Positions 27,325 through 36,576 of a stretch of DNA of 64,000 bases are shown one piece after another. Numbering within the stretch: position 1 is the first letter of the stretch; each line of letters begins with the position of its first letter. The stretch is from Mucilaginibacter sp. UR6-11 (lineage in GTDB: Bacteria; Bacteroidota; Bacteroidia; Sphingobacteriales; Sphingobacteriaceae): assembly GCF_020880695.1 (NCBI RefSeq), contig NZ_JAJIWO010000009.1, positions 124,001-188,000 of the forward strand, written 5' to 3'. A program made the translations under genes and the position numbers. The notes below the pieces were generated by a model. It made no database searches, was not told the origin of the DNA, and worked only from the letters and a program-made list of their open reading frames with translations.

Positions 27325-28728
27325 CTATTCTAATGTAATTTTTTGGTGCTGATAAGGTATTTCTACATTTGAAAAACCATGATCATTTAGTGTTTTGGCA
27401 AAATGCTGTTGTACTTCATACTCGCCGTGCACTAAAAATATCTTTTTAACCTGTTTGGGGTCCTGACATTTTAAAAAATGAAGGAGGTCTTCGTAATCGC
27501 CGTGTGCGCTCATAGATTTGATAGACCGCACATCGGCTTTTACCTCGTATTTATCGCCAAAAATAAACACCTCTTGATCGCCTCTTACCAGATGGCCGCC
27601 TAACGAGCTTGGCTCGCAATAGCCTACTATCAGGATAGTAGTTTTAGGGTTGTTAATATTATTTTTAATATGGTGCTTAACCCGGCCGGCTTCGGCCATG
27701 CCCGATGACGATATAATTACACACGGCTGCGGGTCGTCATTTAAAGCGATAGACTCCTCGGTGGACTGAACAAACCTTAATCCTTTAAAAGCAAACGGAT
27801 CCTCGTCTATCTTTAAAACTTCTTTCACATCGCGGTTATAAACTTCAGGATGATCTTTTAATACCTGCGTAGCTTTGTCTGATAGCGGGCTGTCAACATA
27901 ATAGGGTACATCAGGCAAAGTTCCTTTAAGTTCTAACGCGTTTAAAGCGTATAACAGCTCCTGTGTACGGCCGACGCTAAATGCCGGTATAATAACTTTG
28001 CCTTTTTTTATCAGGCAGGTTTGTTTAATTACTTCCAGCAGTGCGTCTTCAATAGGTTCTAACGATTTATGCAATGAATCGCCATAGGTTGATTCTAATA
28101 AAACATAATCAGCCTGGGGGAAACGTTGCGGGCTCTTTAAAAGCAGGTCGCCGTAGCGGCCAACGTCGCCGCTAAAAGTTACCCGCGTTTCTTTCCCGTT
28201 TTCCTGTATGGCCAAATGCACGGCGCAACTACCTACTATATGGCCGGCATCGCTAAAGTGAAATTTTACATTGGGCGTTATTGCGTATTCTTCATGATAT
28301 TCAACAATTTTAAATTGTCTTAATGATGTAATTGCCTGTTCGTCGGTATACAACGGTTCGAGCAACGGCAAACCCTTTTTTGCACGATGCTTGTTACTGT
28401 ACTCTATATCACCCATCTGGATCTTAGCGGAATCCAATAGCAGTATCCGCGTCAGATCCATCGTAGCCGAGGTGCAAAATATCGGTCCTTCAAAGCCCTC
28501 GGCAACCAGGCGGGGAATAAGTCCGCAATGATCAATATGTGCATGTGATAAGATCATATAGTTCAACTTCCTGGGATTGAAACCAAAATGTCCATTCAGT
28601 CCTTCGGTATTTTCGCCCAGGCCCTGAAACATGCCGCAATCCAGCAAAATGCTGGTGCCATCCTGTAAATGTATTAAATGCTTACTACCGGTTACATTAC
28701 GGGCGGCGCCGTGAAAAGTTATATCCAT
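27325..28728 (-). CDS. MBL-fold beta-CASP RNA-processing exonuclease (Ysh1/CPSF-like)
   Basis: 467 residues. Metallo-beta-lactamase motif SHAHIDHCG near 60-68 preceded by LLDCGMFQG, then motif with FSGDVGRYG, and the beta-CASP part with IPAFSVGRTQELLYAL and CVIISSSGMAEAGRVKHH, and the closing SAHGDYEDLL and VHGE. No KH domain. Members process or degrade RNA 3' ends; bacterial versions of this length are common but poorly tested. Stands alone on the minus strand, divergent from the BlaI gene. Confidence 0.9.
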   Translation of the reverse strand: MDITFHGAARNVTGSKHLIHLQDGTSILLDCGMFQGLGENTEGLNGHFGFNPRKLNYMILSHAHIDHCGLIPRLVAEGFEGPIFCTSATMDLTRILLLDSAKIQMGDIEYSNKHRAKKGLPLLEPLYTDEQAITSLRQFKIVEYHEEYAITPNVKFHFSDAGHIVGSCAVHLAIQENGKETRVTFSGDVGRYGDLLLKSPQRFPQADYVLLESTYGDSLHKSLEPIEDALLEVIKQTCLIKKGKVIIPAFSVGRTQELLYALNALELKGTLPDVPYYVDSPLSDKATQVLKDHPEVYNRDVKEVLKIDEDPFAFKGLRFVQSTEESIALNDDPQPCVIISSSGMAEAGRVKHHIKNNINNPKTTILIVGYCEPSSLGGHLVRGDQEVFIFGDKYEVKADVRSIKSMSAHGDYEDLLHFLKCQDPKQVKKIFLVHGEYEVQQHFAKTLNDHGFSNVEIPYQHQKITLE

Positions 28729-28790
28729 TTGTATAATCGAGGTTGAAAGAAGGACAACGAAGGTGATAAAAAAAAGTTTAATTAAATAAA

Positions 28791-28827
28791 AACTAAAAAA
28801 TTAGTTGTTAATGTCATTTATAACTAA
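28791..28827. promoter_or_regulatory. Candidate BlaI-type operator
   Basis: AACTAA (28791-28796), AAAA, TTAGTT (28801-28806) form a perfect inverted repeat with a four-base spacer, and a further AACTAA lies at 28822-28827. BlaI/MecI repressors bind dyads with an ACTA/TAGT core, so this is a fitting site 50-85 bases upstream of the blaI-like gene. Autoregulation is inferred. Confidence 0.5.
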
Positions 28828-28876
28828 TAACTTCGTTTGAGATTATAAACCAATCCAATTTAACCGACGTAACATT

Positions 28877-29248
28877 ATGGAAATTAAGGAACTGACACGT
28901 GCCGAAGAACAGCTGATGCAAATACTTTGGCAGCTAGAAAAGGGCTTTGTAAAAGATGTAATGGAACACCTGCCCGAGCCCAAGCCGGCCTATAATACGG
29001 TATCAACCATTATTAGGATACTGGAAGCAAAAGGTTTTGTTGCTTATAACGCCTTTGGCAAAAGCCATCAATATTACCCCATCATCAGTAAAGAAGATTA
29101 CCAAAATTTTGCTACTGATAAGTTAATGCACGGGTACTTTGATAATTCTGTAAAACACATGTTCTCTTACTTCGTGAAAAAGGAAAAAATTGATTTGAAA
29201 GAAGCAGACGAGATCATGAAACTGATTGAGAAACTTAAAAACAAATAG
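28877..29248 (+). CDS. BlaI/MecI/CopY-family transcriptional repressor
   Basis: 123 residues. Winged helix in the first 75 residues (ELTRAEEQLMQILWQLEKGFVKDV, YNTVSTIIRILEAKGFV, HQYYPIISKEDY) and a C-terminal dimer region (MFSYFVKKEKIDLKEADEIMKLI). In the Bla/Mec systems the repressor is inactivated by the paired membrane metallopeptidase, which here follows after only 2 bases. In Bacteroidota this pair is usual without a beta-lactamase; the downstream genes encode TonB-C proteins instead. Confidence 0.93.
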   Translation: MEIKELTRAEEQLMQILWQLEKGFVKDVMEHLPEPKPAYNTVSTIIRILEAKGFVAYNAFGKSHQYYPIISKEDYQNFATDKLMHGYFDNSVKHMFSYFVKKEKIDLKEADEIMKLIEKLKNK

Positions 29249-29250
29249 CT

Positions 29251-31302
29251 ATGACCTGGTGGCATTATTTATTACTGGTAAATTTTTACCTGGTATTATT
29301 TTTCGGCTTCTATACCTTGTTTTTGCGCAGGGAAACATTTTTCCAGCTTAACCGGGCCTACCTGGTTGCGGCATCATTGCTGTCGTTTTTTATTCCGCTG
29401 ATACAGGCAAACTGGGTACAGGATCTGTTTATTACGCAACAGGTACAGCAAACTATTTACAATGGCCCGCGGGGCATGATATACAATTTTACGGTAAGGC
29501 CAACCGCTGATAATTCAATAACCCTCGGGCAAATAATCAACGTGATATATATCACTGTTACTGTTTTTTTGGTAATAAGATTAGCATGGCAATTGTTGGT
29601 GTTGAAAAAGGCGATAGAAAAACCTGCGCCATCTGCGGCCTATTCTTTTTTTAAGAAGATAAGTCTGGGCGAGAACAACTCGCAATCAAACCTCATTGCA
29701 CAACATGAGCAGGTGCATGCCGGCCAATGGCATTCGGCAGATGTGATGATCATTGAAATAGTAATGATCATCAATTGGTTCAACCCGGTGGTTTATCTGT
29801 ACCGGTTTGCTATAAAATATATCCATGAATTTATAGCCGACAGGCAGGTAATACAGGCAGGCGCCAATAAGGCAGATTATGCCCTGCTGTTATTAAGCCA
29901 AACCTTCGAGGTAGATAACCATACCCTGGTTACACCATTTTATAATCACAGCCTACTTAAACAACGGATCACCATGTTACAAAAAAACAAATCGCAGCGC
30001 ATAGCGCTGGCTAAATACGGGCTATCTGCACCGTTATTTATTTTAATGCTGATATTCTCATCAGCAACTGTTAACAACAGCAAAGCGGCTAAACTCATCA
30101 ATAAAAAAACAGAAAAAGTATTTGCAATGCCGGCAACTGCCGTTATAAAGCAAGCGGTACCTTTTGTTAAGCAACCAGCAAACTCACCGGTTGTAAAACA
30201 AGCGACTGTCATAACAGCAGTAAAGCACGAAAGTGCCGCTACAACTATTGCTGCAGACACAGATAAAATATTTTTTAAGGTTGAAAAACAACCAATGTTC
30301 CCTGGCGGATTTCCTGCCTTCGGGTCATTTTTGGCCAACAATGTGCATTATCCCGCAGAGGACAAAGCCAATAAAGTCAGCGGAATGTCTATTGTAACGT
30401 TTGTTATTGAGCAGGACGGTACCCTGACAAATATTAAGGTTGTGCGCAGCCCAACAGAAGCAATGGGAAAAGAAGCAAAAAGGGTACTGTTGTTATCGCC
30501 TAAATGGACACCAGGCTACCAGGATGGCAAAGCGGTACGGGTTTCATATACGGTACCGATCAGGTTTACACTGCCTGCGGACGGTCCAAACAATCCTGGC
30601 AATGGAAAGCCACCAATAGTTAACGAAACCGCCGGTGGCGAAAAAATTTATTCGATAGTTGAAAAACAACCGCAATTTCCCGGTGGATTAGAAGCCCTGG
30701 GTAAATTTTTAGGCGGCAATGTACGGTATCCAAAAGAGGATAGGGAGAACGGCGTTAGCGGAAAAGTGATTTGCACATTTGTTGTAGAAACAGACGGAAC
30801 GCTGAGTGATGTCAGAGCGGTACGCGGCCCCAGCGAGACCATGAAGAAAGAAGCGGTAAGAGTAATGCTAACATCGCCTAAATGGACCCCCGGTACTCAA
30901 AATGGCGCACCGGTTAGGGTGTCATATACGCTGCCTATTCAATTTACCTTAGGCGAGCCTGAAGATAATGAGGTGTACCAAAAGGTAGATAAACAGCCAG
31001 CTTTCAAGGACGGTTGGATGGAAGGATTTACTAAATTTCTTTCCAGCAATATCCGCTACCCGGCTGCAGATCGTAAAAATGGCGTAGAGGGAAAGGTTAT
31101 AGTGCAGTTTGTAGTTGAAACGGACGGAAGTTTAACCAACTTTAAAGTGATACGTACACCAAGCGAGGCAATGGGTGCAGAAGCGGTGCGGGTATTAAGT
31201 TTATCACCTAAATGGAACCCGGGCATACTAAATTTAAAAGCGGTAAGAACAATGTATACGGTGCCTATTAATTTCGCTTTAGATAAGACCACTAAACCTT
31301 AA
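29251..31302 (+). CDS. M56 (BlaR1-like) membrane metallopeptidase with three TonB C-terminal modules
   Basis: 683 residues. Membrane helices near 5-24, 36-52, 90-116 and 252-275; zinc motif HEQVH at 152-156 with a further glutamate in IHEFIADR (Glu193), both on the cytoplasmic loop in BlaR1 topology. No penicillin-sensor domain. Instead three TonB-C-like modules of about 95 residues follow the last helix (about 348-440, 468-555, 577-675), each starting with KQP.F/GG and holding FV.E.DGTL, EA.RVL.LSPKW.PG and VRVSYT.PI.F. The modules are far more alike than TonB domains of different proteins, pointing to internal duplication. Operon with the BlaI gene. The peptidase probably cleaves the repressor on a signal sensed by the outer modules; the signal is unknown. 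Confidence 0.9.
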   Translation: MTWWHYLLLVNFYLVLFFGFYTLFLRRETFFQLNRAYLVAASLLSFFIPLIQANWVQDLFITQQVQQTIYNGPRGMIYNFTVRPTADNSITLGQIINVIYITVTVFLVIRLAWQLLVLKKAIEKPAPSAAYSFFKKISLGENNSQSNLIAQHEQVHAGQWHSADVMIIEIVMIINWFNPVVYLYRFAIKYIHEFIADRQVIQAGANKADYALLLLSQTFEVDNHTLVTPFYNHSLLKQRITMLQKNKSQRIALAKYGLSAPLFILMLIFSSATVNNSKAAKLINKKTEKVFAMPATAVIKQAVPFVKQPANSPVVKQATVITAVKHESAATTIAADTDKIFFKVEKQPMFPGGFPAFGSFLANNVHYPAEDKANKVSGMSIVTFVIEQDGTLTNIKVVRSPTEAMGKEAKRVLLLSPKWTPGYQDGKAVRVSYTVPIRFTLPADGPNNPGNGKPPIVNETAGGEKIYSIVEKQPQFPGGLEALGKFLGGNVRYPKEDRENGVSGKVICTFVVETDGTLSDVRAVRGPSETMKKEAVRVMLTSPKWTPGTQNGAPVRVSYTLPIQFTLGEPEDNEVYQKVDKQPAFKDGWMEGFTKFLSSNIRYPAADRKNGVEGKVIVQFVVETDGSLTNFKVIRTPSEAMGAEAVRVLSLSPKWNPGILNLKAVRTMYTVPINFALDKTTKP

Positions 31303-31319
31303 TTCAGTAAAAATAAATT

Positions 31320-31349
31320 AAAGCCCGCCGGTTAAATCCTGCGGGCTTT
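31320..31349 (+). terminator. Intrinsic terminator after the M56 gene
   Basis: AAAGCCCGC (31320-31328) pairs with GCGGGCTTT (31341-31349), followed by more T. It ends the BlaI/M56 operon before the next TonB-C gene. Confidence 0.85.
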
Positions 31350-31409
31350 TTTTGTATTTGGTTTGATTTGATGATAATATTATATTTATCTCAAATTATA
31401 AACCTTACC

Positions 31410-31859
31410 ATGAATCTATCAATCAAACAAAAACCTGTTGCTCCGCTGTTTATTTTGATGTTACTGTTCTGCTTTGCAGCCATAAATAACGGCCAGGCGG
31501 CAAATATTAACAAGCCTTTCACCGATACCACCCGCGATGCCGTTTTTTCGCGGGTTGAAATGCAGCCGCAGTTCCCGGGTGGTTTGCAAGCCTTTGGGGC
31601 CTTTCTGGGGCAAAACATACATTACCCCGCCGATGATGCCAGGAACAAAATAGAAGGGCGTGTTATCTGCACTTTCGTAGTTGAGAAAGACGGTACTTTA
31701 TCAAACATAAAAGTGATACGTACCCCAACCGAAGCCATGGGAAAAGAAGCGGTACGTGTGCTTTCTTTGTCGCCGGCGTGGAAACCGGGATATCAGGGTG
31801 GCAAACTGGTAAGGGTATCTTATACTGTACCCATCAGTTTTTCGCTGGGTAAAGGATAG
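31410..31859 (+). CDS. Secreted single TonB C-terminal module protein
   Basis: 149 residues from the ATG at 31410; the frame opens at 31368 but the earlier start would put 14 odd residues before the signal peptide. Hydrophobic signal/anchor (VAPLFILMLLFCFAAINNGQA) then one TonB-C module (MQPQFPGGLQAFGAFLGQNI, CTFVVEKDGTL, VLSLSPAWKPGYQGGKLVRV). The anchor and the module both resemble the equivalent parts of the M56 protein upstream, so this looks like a partial duplicate of that gene. Without a proline-rich spacer it is unlikely to be a working TonB. Confidence 0.85.
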   Translation: MNLSIKQKPVAPLFILMLLFCFAAINNGQAANINKPFTDTTRDAVFSRVEMQPQFPGGLQAFGAFLGQNIHYPADDARNKIEGRVICTFVVEKDGTLSNIKVIRTPTEAMGKEAVRVLSLSPAWKPGYQGGKLVRVSYTVPISFSLGKG

Positions 31860-31890
31860 TTTTTTTTTCAGAAGGTTTAAAACCTATACT

Positions 31891-32427
31891 ATGTTAACAA
31901 AAAACATTCGCCGCTGTAGTTGGCTAATTTCCTATTGTTGGCCGGTGGTATTAATAATAGGGGTATTAACCAACACAAACAGCAGTAAGGCGGCAACCAC
32001 AATCGTCAGCTATAAGGCTGATATTAATCAGCCGGTAACAGATACGGTAAATAATGACACCGTTTTTGTAAAGGTGGATAAAGAACCAGCCTTTCCGGGC
32101 GGTACAGATGCTTACATTAAATTTTTGTCAAAAAATATAAAGTATCCGGAAATTATGCGCGACCGCCAGATTGAGAATGATGTAAATTTGCAGTTTATTG
32201 TCGAGATTGATGGTTCACTTAGTCATTTCAAAGTACTAAATGGTCCCGGTTACGGGACGGAAGAAGAAGCCTTGCGCGTTATGAAACTATCACCTAAGTG
32301 GACACCGGGTTATAAAAAGCACCGGGCAGTAAGGGTGCTTTTCAAAATGCCTGTAATTTTCAGATTAAAATTTATTGAACATAAACCCAATGAAGACTCA
32401 GGGTTTAGGTTGATTAATGGCGGCTAG
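31891..32427 (+). CDS. Secreted TonB C-terminal-like protein, divergent
   Basis: 178 residues, 31 bases after the previous gene. One membrane/signal segment (about 12-28), then a TonB-C-like module (KEPAFPGGTDAYIKFLSKNI, LQFIVEIDGSLSHFKVL, VMKLSPKWTPGYKKHRAVRV) and a 20-residue polar tail. It is the most divergent of the five modules here (LFKMPVIF replaces SYTVPI.F). Function unknown; likely expressed with its neighbour. Confidence 0.8.
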   Translation: MLTKNIRRCSWLISYCWPVVLIIGVLTNTNSSKAATTIVSYKADINQPVTDTVNNDTVFVKVDKEPAFPGGTDAYIKFLSKNIKYPEIMRDRQIENDVNLQFIVEIDGSLSHFKVLNGPGYGTEEEALRVMKLSPKWTPGYKKHRAVRVLFKMPVIFRLKFIEHKPNEDSGFRLINGG

Positions 32428-32499
32428 ATCCGGCTATTTAGTTGCATATCATTTAGTTATATAATTATTTCTATATTTATATAACCAATTATTACAATT

Positions 32500-32889
32500 A
32501 TGAACTGGAAACTCATCTTTCAACTATCTCTTTTCGGGCTTATTATGGCCTTTGCAACGGTAACCCTCATCCCCGAGAAAATTGAACCTGTTTTTTGGCT
32601 GGTGATATTTGTATTTTGCGCCTGGGTAATTGCAAAAGCGGCCCCGGGGAAATATTTTTTACATGGCTTTTTAGTAAGCCTGGTTAACTGTGTTTGGATA
32701 ACCGCAATCCACTTTTTCTTTTATAATAGCTATGCCGCACATCATCCGGATATGGCGGCCATGTATACCGGTATACATCCCCGTAAAATGATGTTGGTTT
32801 ATGGCCCTCTTTTTGGGGCAATGTTTGGCGTTGTGCTGGGGTTGTTTTCTTTTATAGCTTCAAAGATAGTTAAGAAGAACCCTAAATAG
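32500..32889 (+). CDS. Small four-helix membrane protein, unknown function
   Basis: 129 residues with four clear hydrophobic helices (about 4-25, 29-47, 52-76, 90-118) and a short basic tail. A polar loop HHPDMAAMYTGIHPRKMM lies between helices 3 and 4. I do not recognise a named family; similar small proteins occur in Sphingobacteriaceae. It stands alone, on the plus strand, with no terminator seen on either side. Confidence 0.75.
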   Translation: MNWKLIFQLSLFGLIMAFATVTLIPEKIEPVFWLVIFVFCAWVIAKAAPGKYFLHGFLVSLVNCVWITAIHFFFYNSYAAHHPDMAAMYTGIHPRKMMLVYGPLFGAMFGVVLGLFSFIASKIVKKNPK

Positions 32890-32986
32890 CCGCTGATATA
32901 CGGGCATCATTTTTTTTTAATTAAACAAATGATGTTAGGCATAAATTATTAATTTTGCGGATAGACAAGCATAAAATCATTATATA

Positions 32987-33424
32987 ATGAAACCATTCAT
33001 TTCAAAAACATTTTACGGAGTTTTAAATTACGCGTTAGCGGCACTGTTAATTGCATCACCATGGTTATTTGGGTTTTCGCATGTAACTATTGCTGCGGCG
33101 TTATTAATGCCGCTGATAATGGGCTGGTTGCAGCTTATTATGTCAATTTTTAGTGATAACCCGTTGGGCTTCAGTTTCCTGAAAGTGTTCCCGATGCAAA
33201 TGCAAAACTGTGTTGATGTTTTAATGGGATCATTTTTATTGGCGCTGCCATGGACCTACGCTTTTTGCGGACAAGTATTTTGGCCGCATTTCCTTTTAGG
33301 TTTAGGTTTATTAATAAAAGGTATTTTTGCAGACCAGTCACCTTTTTTAACCAGGCCGCACCGTAGCTTACCCGAGGCAGGTATAACCTCAACCGACGCT
33401 TTAGAAGGCAGATTAAATCACTAA
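32987..33424 (+). CDS. SPW-repeat-like membrane protein
   Basis: 145 residues with four hydrophobic helices in two pairs. ALLIASPWLFGF matches the SPW motif after which the family is named, and LLALPWTYAF is the counterpart in the second half. A short hydrophilic tail (about 118-145). The role of the family is not known. Confidence 0.75.
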   Translation: MKPFISKTFYGVLNYALAALLIASPWLFGFSHVTIAAALLMPLIMGWLQLIMSIFSDNPLGFSFLKVFPMQMQNCVDVLMGSFLLALPWTYAFCGQVFWPHFLLGLGLLIKGIFADQSPFLTRPHRSLPEAGITSTDALEGRLNH

Positions 33425-33442
33425 GAAACATAATAATATAAT

Positions 33443-33475
33443 AAAAGCGGGTCAATTTCGATTGAACCCGCTTTT
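33443..33475. terminator. Bidirectional terminator
   Basis: AAAAGCGGGT-CAAT (33443-33456) pairs with ATTG-A-ACCCGCTTTT (33461-33475) across a TTCG tetraloop, with one bulged A. It sits between convergent genes and can serve both. Confidence 0.85.
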
Positions 33476-33501
33476 TGCGTTAAGAGGGGTATTAACAGGG
33501 A

Positions 33502-34788
33502 TTAAAAGACTTCGTTCAGGCCAAGGAATATTCCTTTTGAGCCATAGTTACCCATACCATAATCAATACACAGGTTTGAGCGTGAGTATTTATTAAACAA
33601 CAGGCGTAAACCTACGCCGGCTCCGGGCTCGATATATTCTGTCAGGTTTATATTGCGGTTGTTGCTTGCTGTTTCAATATTGGTAAACACCACACCGCTA
33701 AATAATTTATTTTTAGATATAGGGAAGCGGTATTCTGCCTCACTATAAACAAAAGAGGTGCCTTTAAAGCGCCCGATGGTATATCCCCTGCCAATACGGT
33801 TAGCGGCATCACTGCCGGTGCCGGGCAGCTCTAAATAAGGCAAGGTGCCATTAAGCAGGTAGCAGCCCCAATACCAAAATGCTAATATATGCTCGGGGTT
33901 AACTTTTGACAGGCTCCAATATTTTCTTAACTCGGTTTTTACCTGCACGGTTTTGTGCTCGCTACCCAGCCATGGCTCATTCATTCTTAAAACCACATCA
34001 GCATATAAGCCTTTATAGGTGCGGTTGATATGATCTCTCGAGTTATATTCGATATTAAAAAGCAGACCGCTGGCAGAATAACCCGAGGTAGGGAAATGAT
34101 GGATCATGCTGTACCTGAAGTTATGCGTATTGATGTTGGGCCCGGTTTGCCGCTCGTCATCTATATTACTGTATTTATCAAAAATTACGCCTGCGCCTGC
34201 ATATATATGCTCAAATATTTTGCGATATACCCGCTCGGAAAATTTGAGGTATGAAAACCTTATTGGGAAAACATCCGGATTGTTATCCAACGGCAGGTCA
34301 TTTAAGGCAAATGATCCGTCTCCCTGGACTTTGCGACCCGTGCCGACGCCGTAATCAAGCGCTACCGTTTTGCCAACTTGTATGCCACCCTGAAGGTTAA
34401 ATAAATCGTTGTTGGTAAAAATGTTATTCTTGGCTTCAAATGAGGCCAGGCCCATGGTAGATACATAAGCATTTGCGTTGACTACAGAAAACGTGGTGGT
34501 TTTTGGATTACCGAAAACATACCCGCCTGTTGATGTCACACCGACAGAAAAGCCGGTACTGGGGTTATAACCTGCAGACGGCAGGGTGGAAAATGTAGAG
34601 TGCGTTTTACCGCTGGCAGAAGTATCTAAACCGTGTTTGCCATTAAAAAAGTTACTGATCACTTCTTTGGCATCGGTTTGCCTGCGCAATACCTCCGGCG
34701 AATCCTGTTTATCCTGGGCAAATAATATCCCGGTACTGCCAAGCACCATGTATACCGTTAGCGTATACGTCCGCACGATGATCTTCAA
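33502..34788 (-). CDS. BamA/D15-like outer-membrane beta-barrel protein
   Basis: 428 residues with a signal peptide (ending GILFAQ). The rest is strand-rich with alternating hydrophobics and ends in a C-terminal Phe (GLNEVF), as outer-membrane barrels do. The final third (RFKGTSFVYSEAEYRFPI, GAGVGLRLLFNKYSRSNLCIDYGMG) follows the D15/Omp85 pattern. No POTRA domains are visible in the short N-terminal part, so this is a small patatin-barrel/D15-type protein rather than BamA. Cargo or role unknown. Confidence 0.8.
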   Translation of the reverse strand: MKIIVRTYTLTVYMVLGSTGILFAQDKQDSPEVLRRQTDAKEVISNFFNGKHGLDTSASGKTHSTFSTLPSAGYNPSTGFSVGVTSTGGYVFGNPKTTTFSVVNANAYVSTMGLASFEAKNNIFTNNDLFNLQGGIQVGKTVALDYGVGTGRKVQGDGSFALNDLPLDNNPDVFPIRFSYLKFSERVYRKIFEHIYAGAGVIFDKYSNIDDERQTGPNINTHNFRYSMIHHFPTSGYSASGLLFNIEYNSRDHINRTYKGLYADVVLRMNEPWLGSEHKTVQVKTELRKYWSLSKVNPEHILAFWYWGCYLLNGTLPYLELPGTGSDAANRIGRGYTIGRFKGTSFVYSEAEYRFPISKNKLFSGVVFTNIETASNNRNINLTEYIEPGAGVGLRLLFNKYSRSNLCIDYGMGNYGSKGIFLGLNEVF

Positions 34789-35111
34789 TCAATTAGGGGT
34801 TAATGCCACGAATATAATCAAAGTGTCATCAAATCAAAATTTAGCGTAACAAAAAAGATACAAATACTTAATTAAAAATATTATCTTCGATTATCTGTTA
34901 GTTATTAGGCAGGATTTAAACTTTGGTTAGCTTAAACAGTCTTAGATTTAATCAGCTTTAAGGTTATGGAAATAGTAAGGATATATTGGAACTATTATTT
35001 TGGCAGTTCCGCAAAGATATCAGACATGGTGTGCCATGCCGGGATCTATTAAAAATAAAAGGGGTTGAAGATCGGCAGATCTTCAACCCCTTTTTCATCT
35101 TTTAAGACCGG
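34789..35111. other. Intergenic region between the D15-like and pyk genes
   Basis: 323 bases with no gene supported. The right end holds the pyk terminator; the left end must hold the promoter of the D15-like gene (minus). Nothing else stands out. Confidence 0.5.
35057..35094 (-). terminator. Strong intrinsic terminator of pyk
   Basis: A perfect 17-base stem (35057-35073 with 35078-35094; core GGGGTTGAAGATC) and a 4-base loop. On the minus strand it is followed by TTTTATTTTT. Fits termination of pyk 18 bases after its stop. Confidence 0.92.
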
Positions 35112-36548
35112 TTATTCTATTACGGTTACTTTAAGCATATTAGTTTTACCGTGATTTACAATTGGTATAGCTGCGGTATTAATAACCACGTCACCTTCTG
35201 AAACCAGGTTCTCTGCTTTAAGCATATTGTTTACATCAGCAATAGTTTGATCTGTACTTTCAACTTTATCATAATAAAATGTACGCACACCCCAGATAAG
35301 GCTAAGCGCATTTAACAGATGTTTGTTTGATGTAAATATAAAGGTGCGGGCCCTGGGTCTGTAACTTGATATCTGGAAAGCGGTATAGCCCGAAGTAGTC
35401 ATGGATACCACGCCTACGGCATTGGTATGATCGGCTAAATAAACAGCTGATTCGCATACGGCATCACTTAAATAACCTGCCGAAGCAGAGTCAGAAACTG
35501 AACCTCTTTCTGTATTAAAAGGATAACCCAGCTCTTCAACATTACGTACTATTTTAGCCATTGTTTCAATAACAATCAGCGGAAATTCGCCCACTGACGT
35601 TTCACCACTCAGCATTACTGCGTCGGCGCCGTCCAATACAGAGTTTGCAACGTCATTAACTTCGGCACGTGTTGGGCGCGGAGTGGTGATCATTGATTCC
35701 AGCATCTGTGTTGCCACAATCACCGGTTTTGATGCCGCGCGGCATTTACGGGCAATCATTTTTTGTAATAACGGAACTTCTTCTAACGGCATTTCAACGC
35801 CAAGGTCTCCACGGGCAACCATTACACCGTCAGTTGCGGCTATAATAGCGTCAATATTGTCAATAGCTTCTGGTTTTTCAATTTTAGCAATTACTTTTGC
35901 CGCTTTGCCGCTGCGTGCAATCACTTGTTTAAGCTCAGTAATATCGTCAGCGTTGCGTACAAATGAAAGGCCCACCCAGTCAATATCCCACTCAAGGGCG
36001 TATTGAAGGTTTTCCAGATCTTCTTCGGTTAAGCTGGGTATTGATACTTTGGTATTTGGCAGGTTAACCCCCTTGCGTGATGTCAATATACCGCCGTGTA
36101 CGACCTCGCAGACTACAGTATCAATTTTATTGGTTTCAATAACACGCATCTGGATCTTTCCGTCATCCAATAAAATAATTTCATTGGCCTGTACATCCTG
36201 CGGGAAAGTATCATAAGTTATATAGATCCTGTTATCGTCGCCAATGCACTCATGGGTAGTAATATCAATATGTGTACCGTTAACCAGGTTTATGCCTCCG
36301 TCTTTTACCAAACCAATTCTGATTTTTGGTCCCTGCAAATCGGCAAGTATGGCAACATTGGTTTTATGTTGATCATTAATCTCCCTGATCAGATCAACAA
36401 ACTTTTTATGATCTTCGGGCTTTCCGTGCGAAAAGTTAAGGCGGCAAACGTTTACGCCGGCTTTAATCATCGCTAACAAGGTTTCTTTCTTGGCACAGGC
36501 CGGGCCCATCGTGGCAACGATTTTAGTACGGTTATAAGGTATATTCAT
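35112..36548 (-). CDS. pyk: Pyruvate kinase
   Basis: 478 residues, usual bacterial length. N-terminal TKIVATMGPA and VNVCRLNFSHG; active-site blocks VIAKIEKPEAIDN and VMVARGDLGVEMP; substrate region VIVATQMLESMI and TRAEVNDVANSVLDG; C-terminal domain to about 476. Converts phosphoenolpyruvate and ADP to pyruvate and ATP, the last step of glycolysis. Single gene on the minus strand with its own terminator. A 15-base palindrome (CGCATCA C TGATGCG, 36577-36591) lies 29 bases before the start and might be an operator or leader hairpin. Confidence 0.97.
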   Translation of the reverse strand: MNIPYNRTKIVATMGPACAKKETLLAMIKAGVNVCRLNFSHGKPEDHKKFVDLIREINDQHKTNVAILADLQGPKIRIGLVKDGGINLVNGTHIDITTHECIGDDNRIYITYDTFPQDVQANEIILLDDGKIQMRVIETNKIDTVVCEVVHGGILTSRKGVNLPNTKVSIPSLTEEDLENLQYALEWDIDWVGLSFVRNADDITELKQVIARSGKAAKVIAKIEKPEAIDNIDAIIAATDGVMVARGDLGVEMPLEEVPLLQKMIARKCRAASKPVIVATQMLESMITTPRPTRAEVNDVANSVLDGADAVMLSGETSVGEFPLIVIETMAKIVRNVEELGYPFNTERGSVSDSASAGYLSDAVCESAVYLADHTNAVGVVSMTTSGYTAFQISSYRPRARTFIFTSNKHLLNALSLIWGVRTFYYDKVESTDQTIADVNNMLKAENLVSEGDVVINTAAIPIVNHGKTNMLKVTVIE

Positions 36549-36576
36549 AGTTTATTGGGTTCCATTATTTAGGTGG

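Noticed and set aside
29251..31302. Beta-lactam sensor (BlaR1/MecR1) for resistance
   Set aside because: The penicillin-binding sensor domain is absent; TonB-C modules take its place and no beta-lactamase is near.
31410..32427. TonB energy-transducing proteins
   Set aside because: Both lack the proline-rich periplasm-spanning region, and no exbB/exbD genes are nearby; they are only TonB-C-fold proteins.
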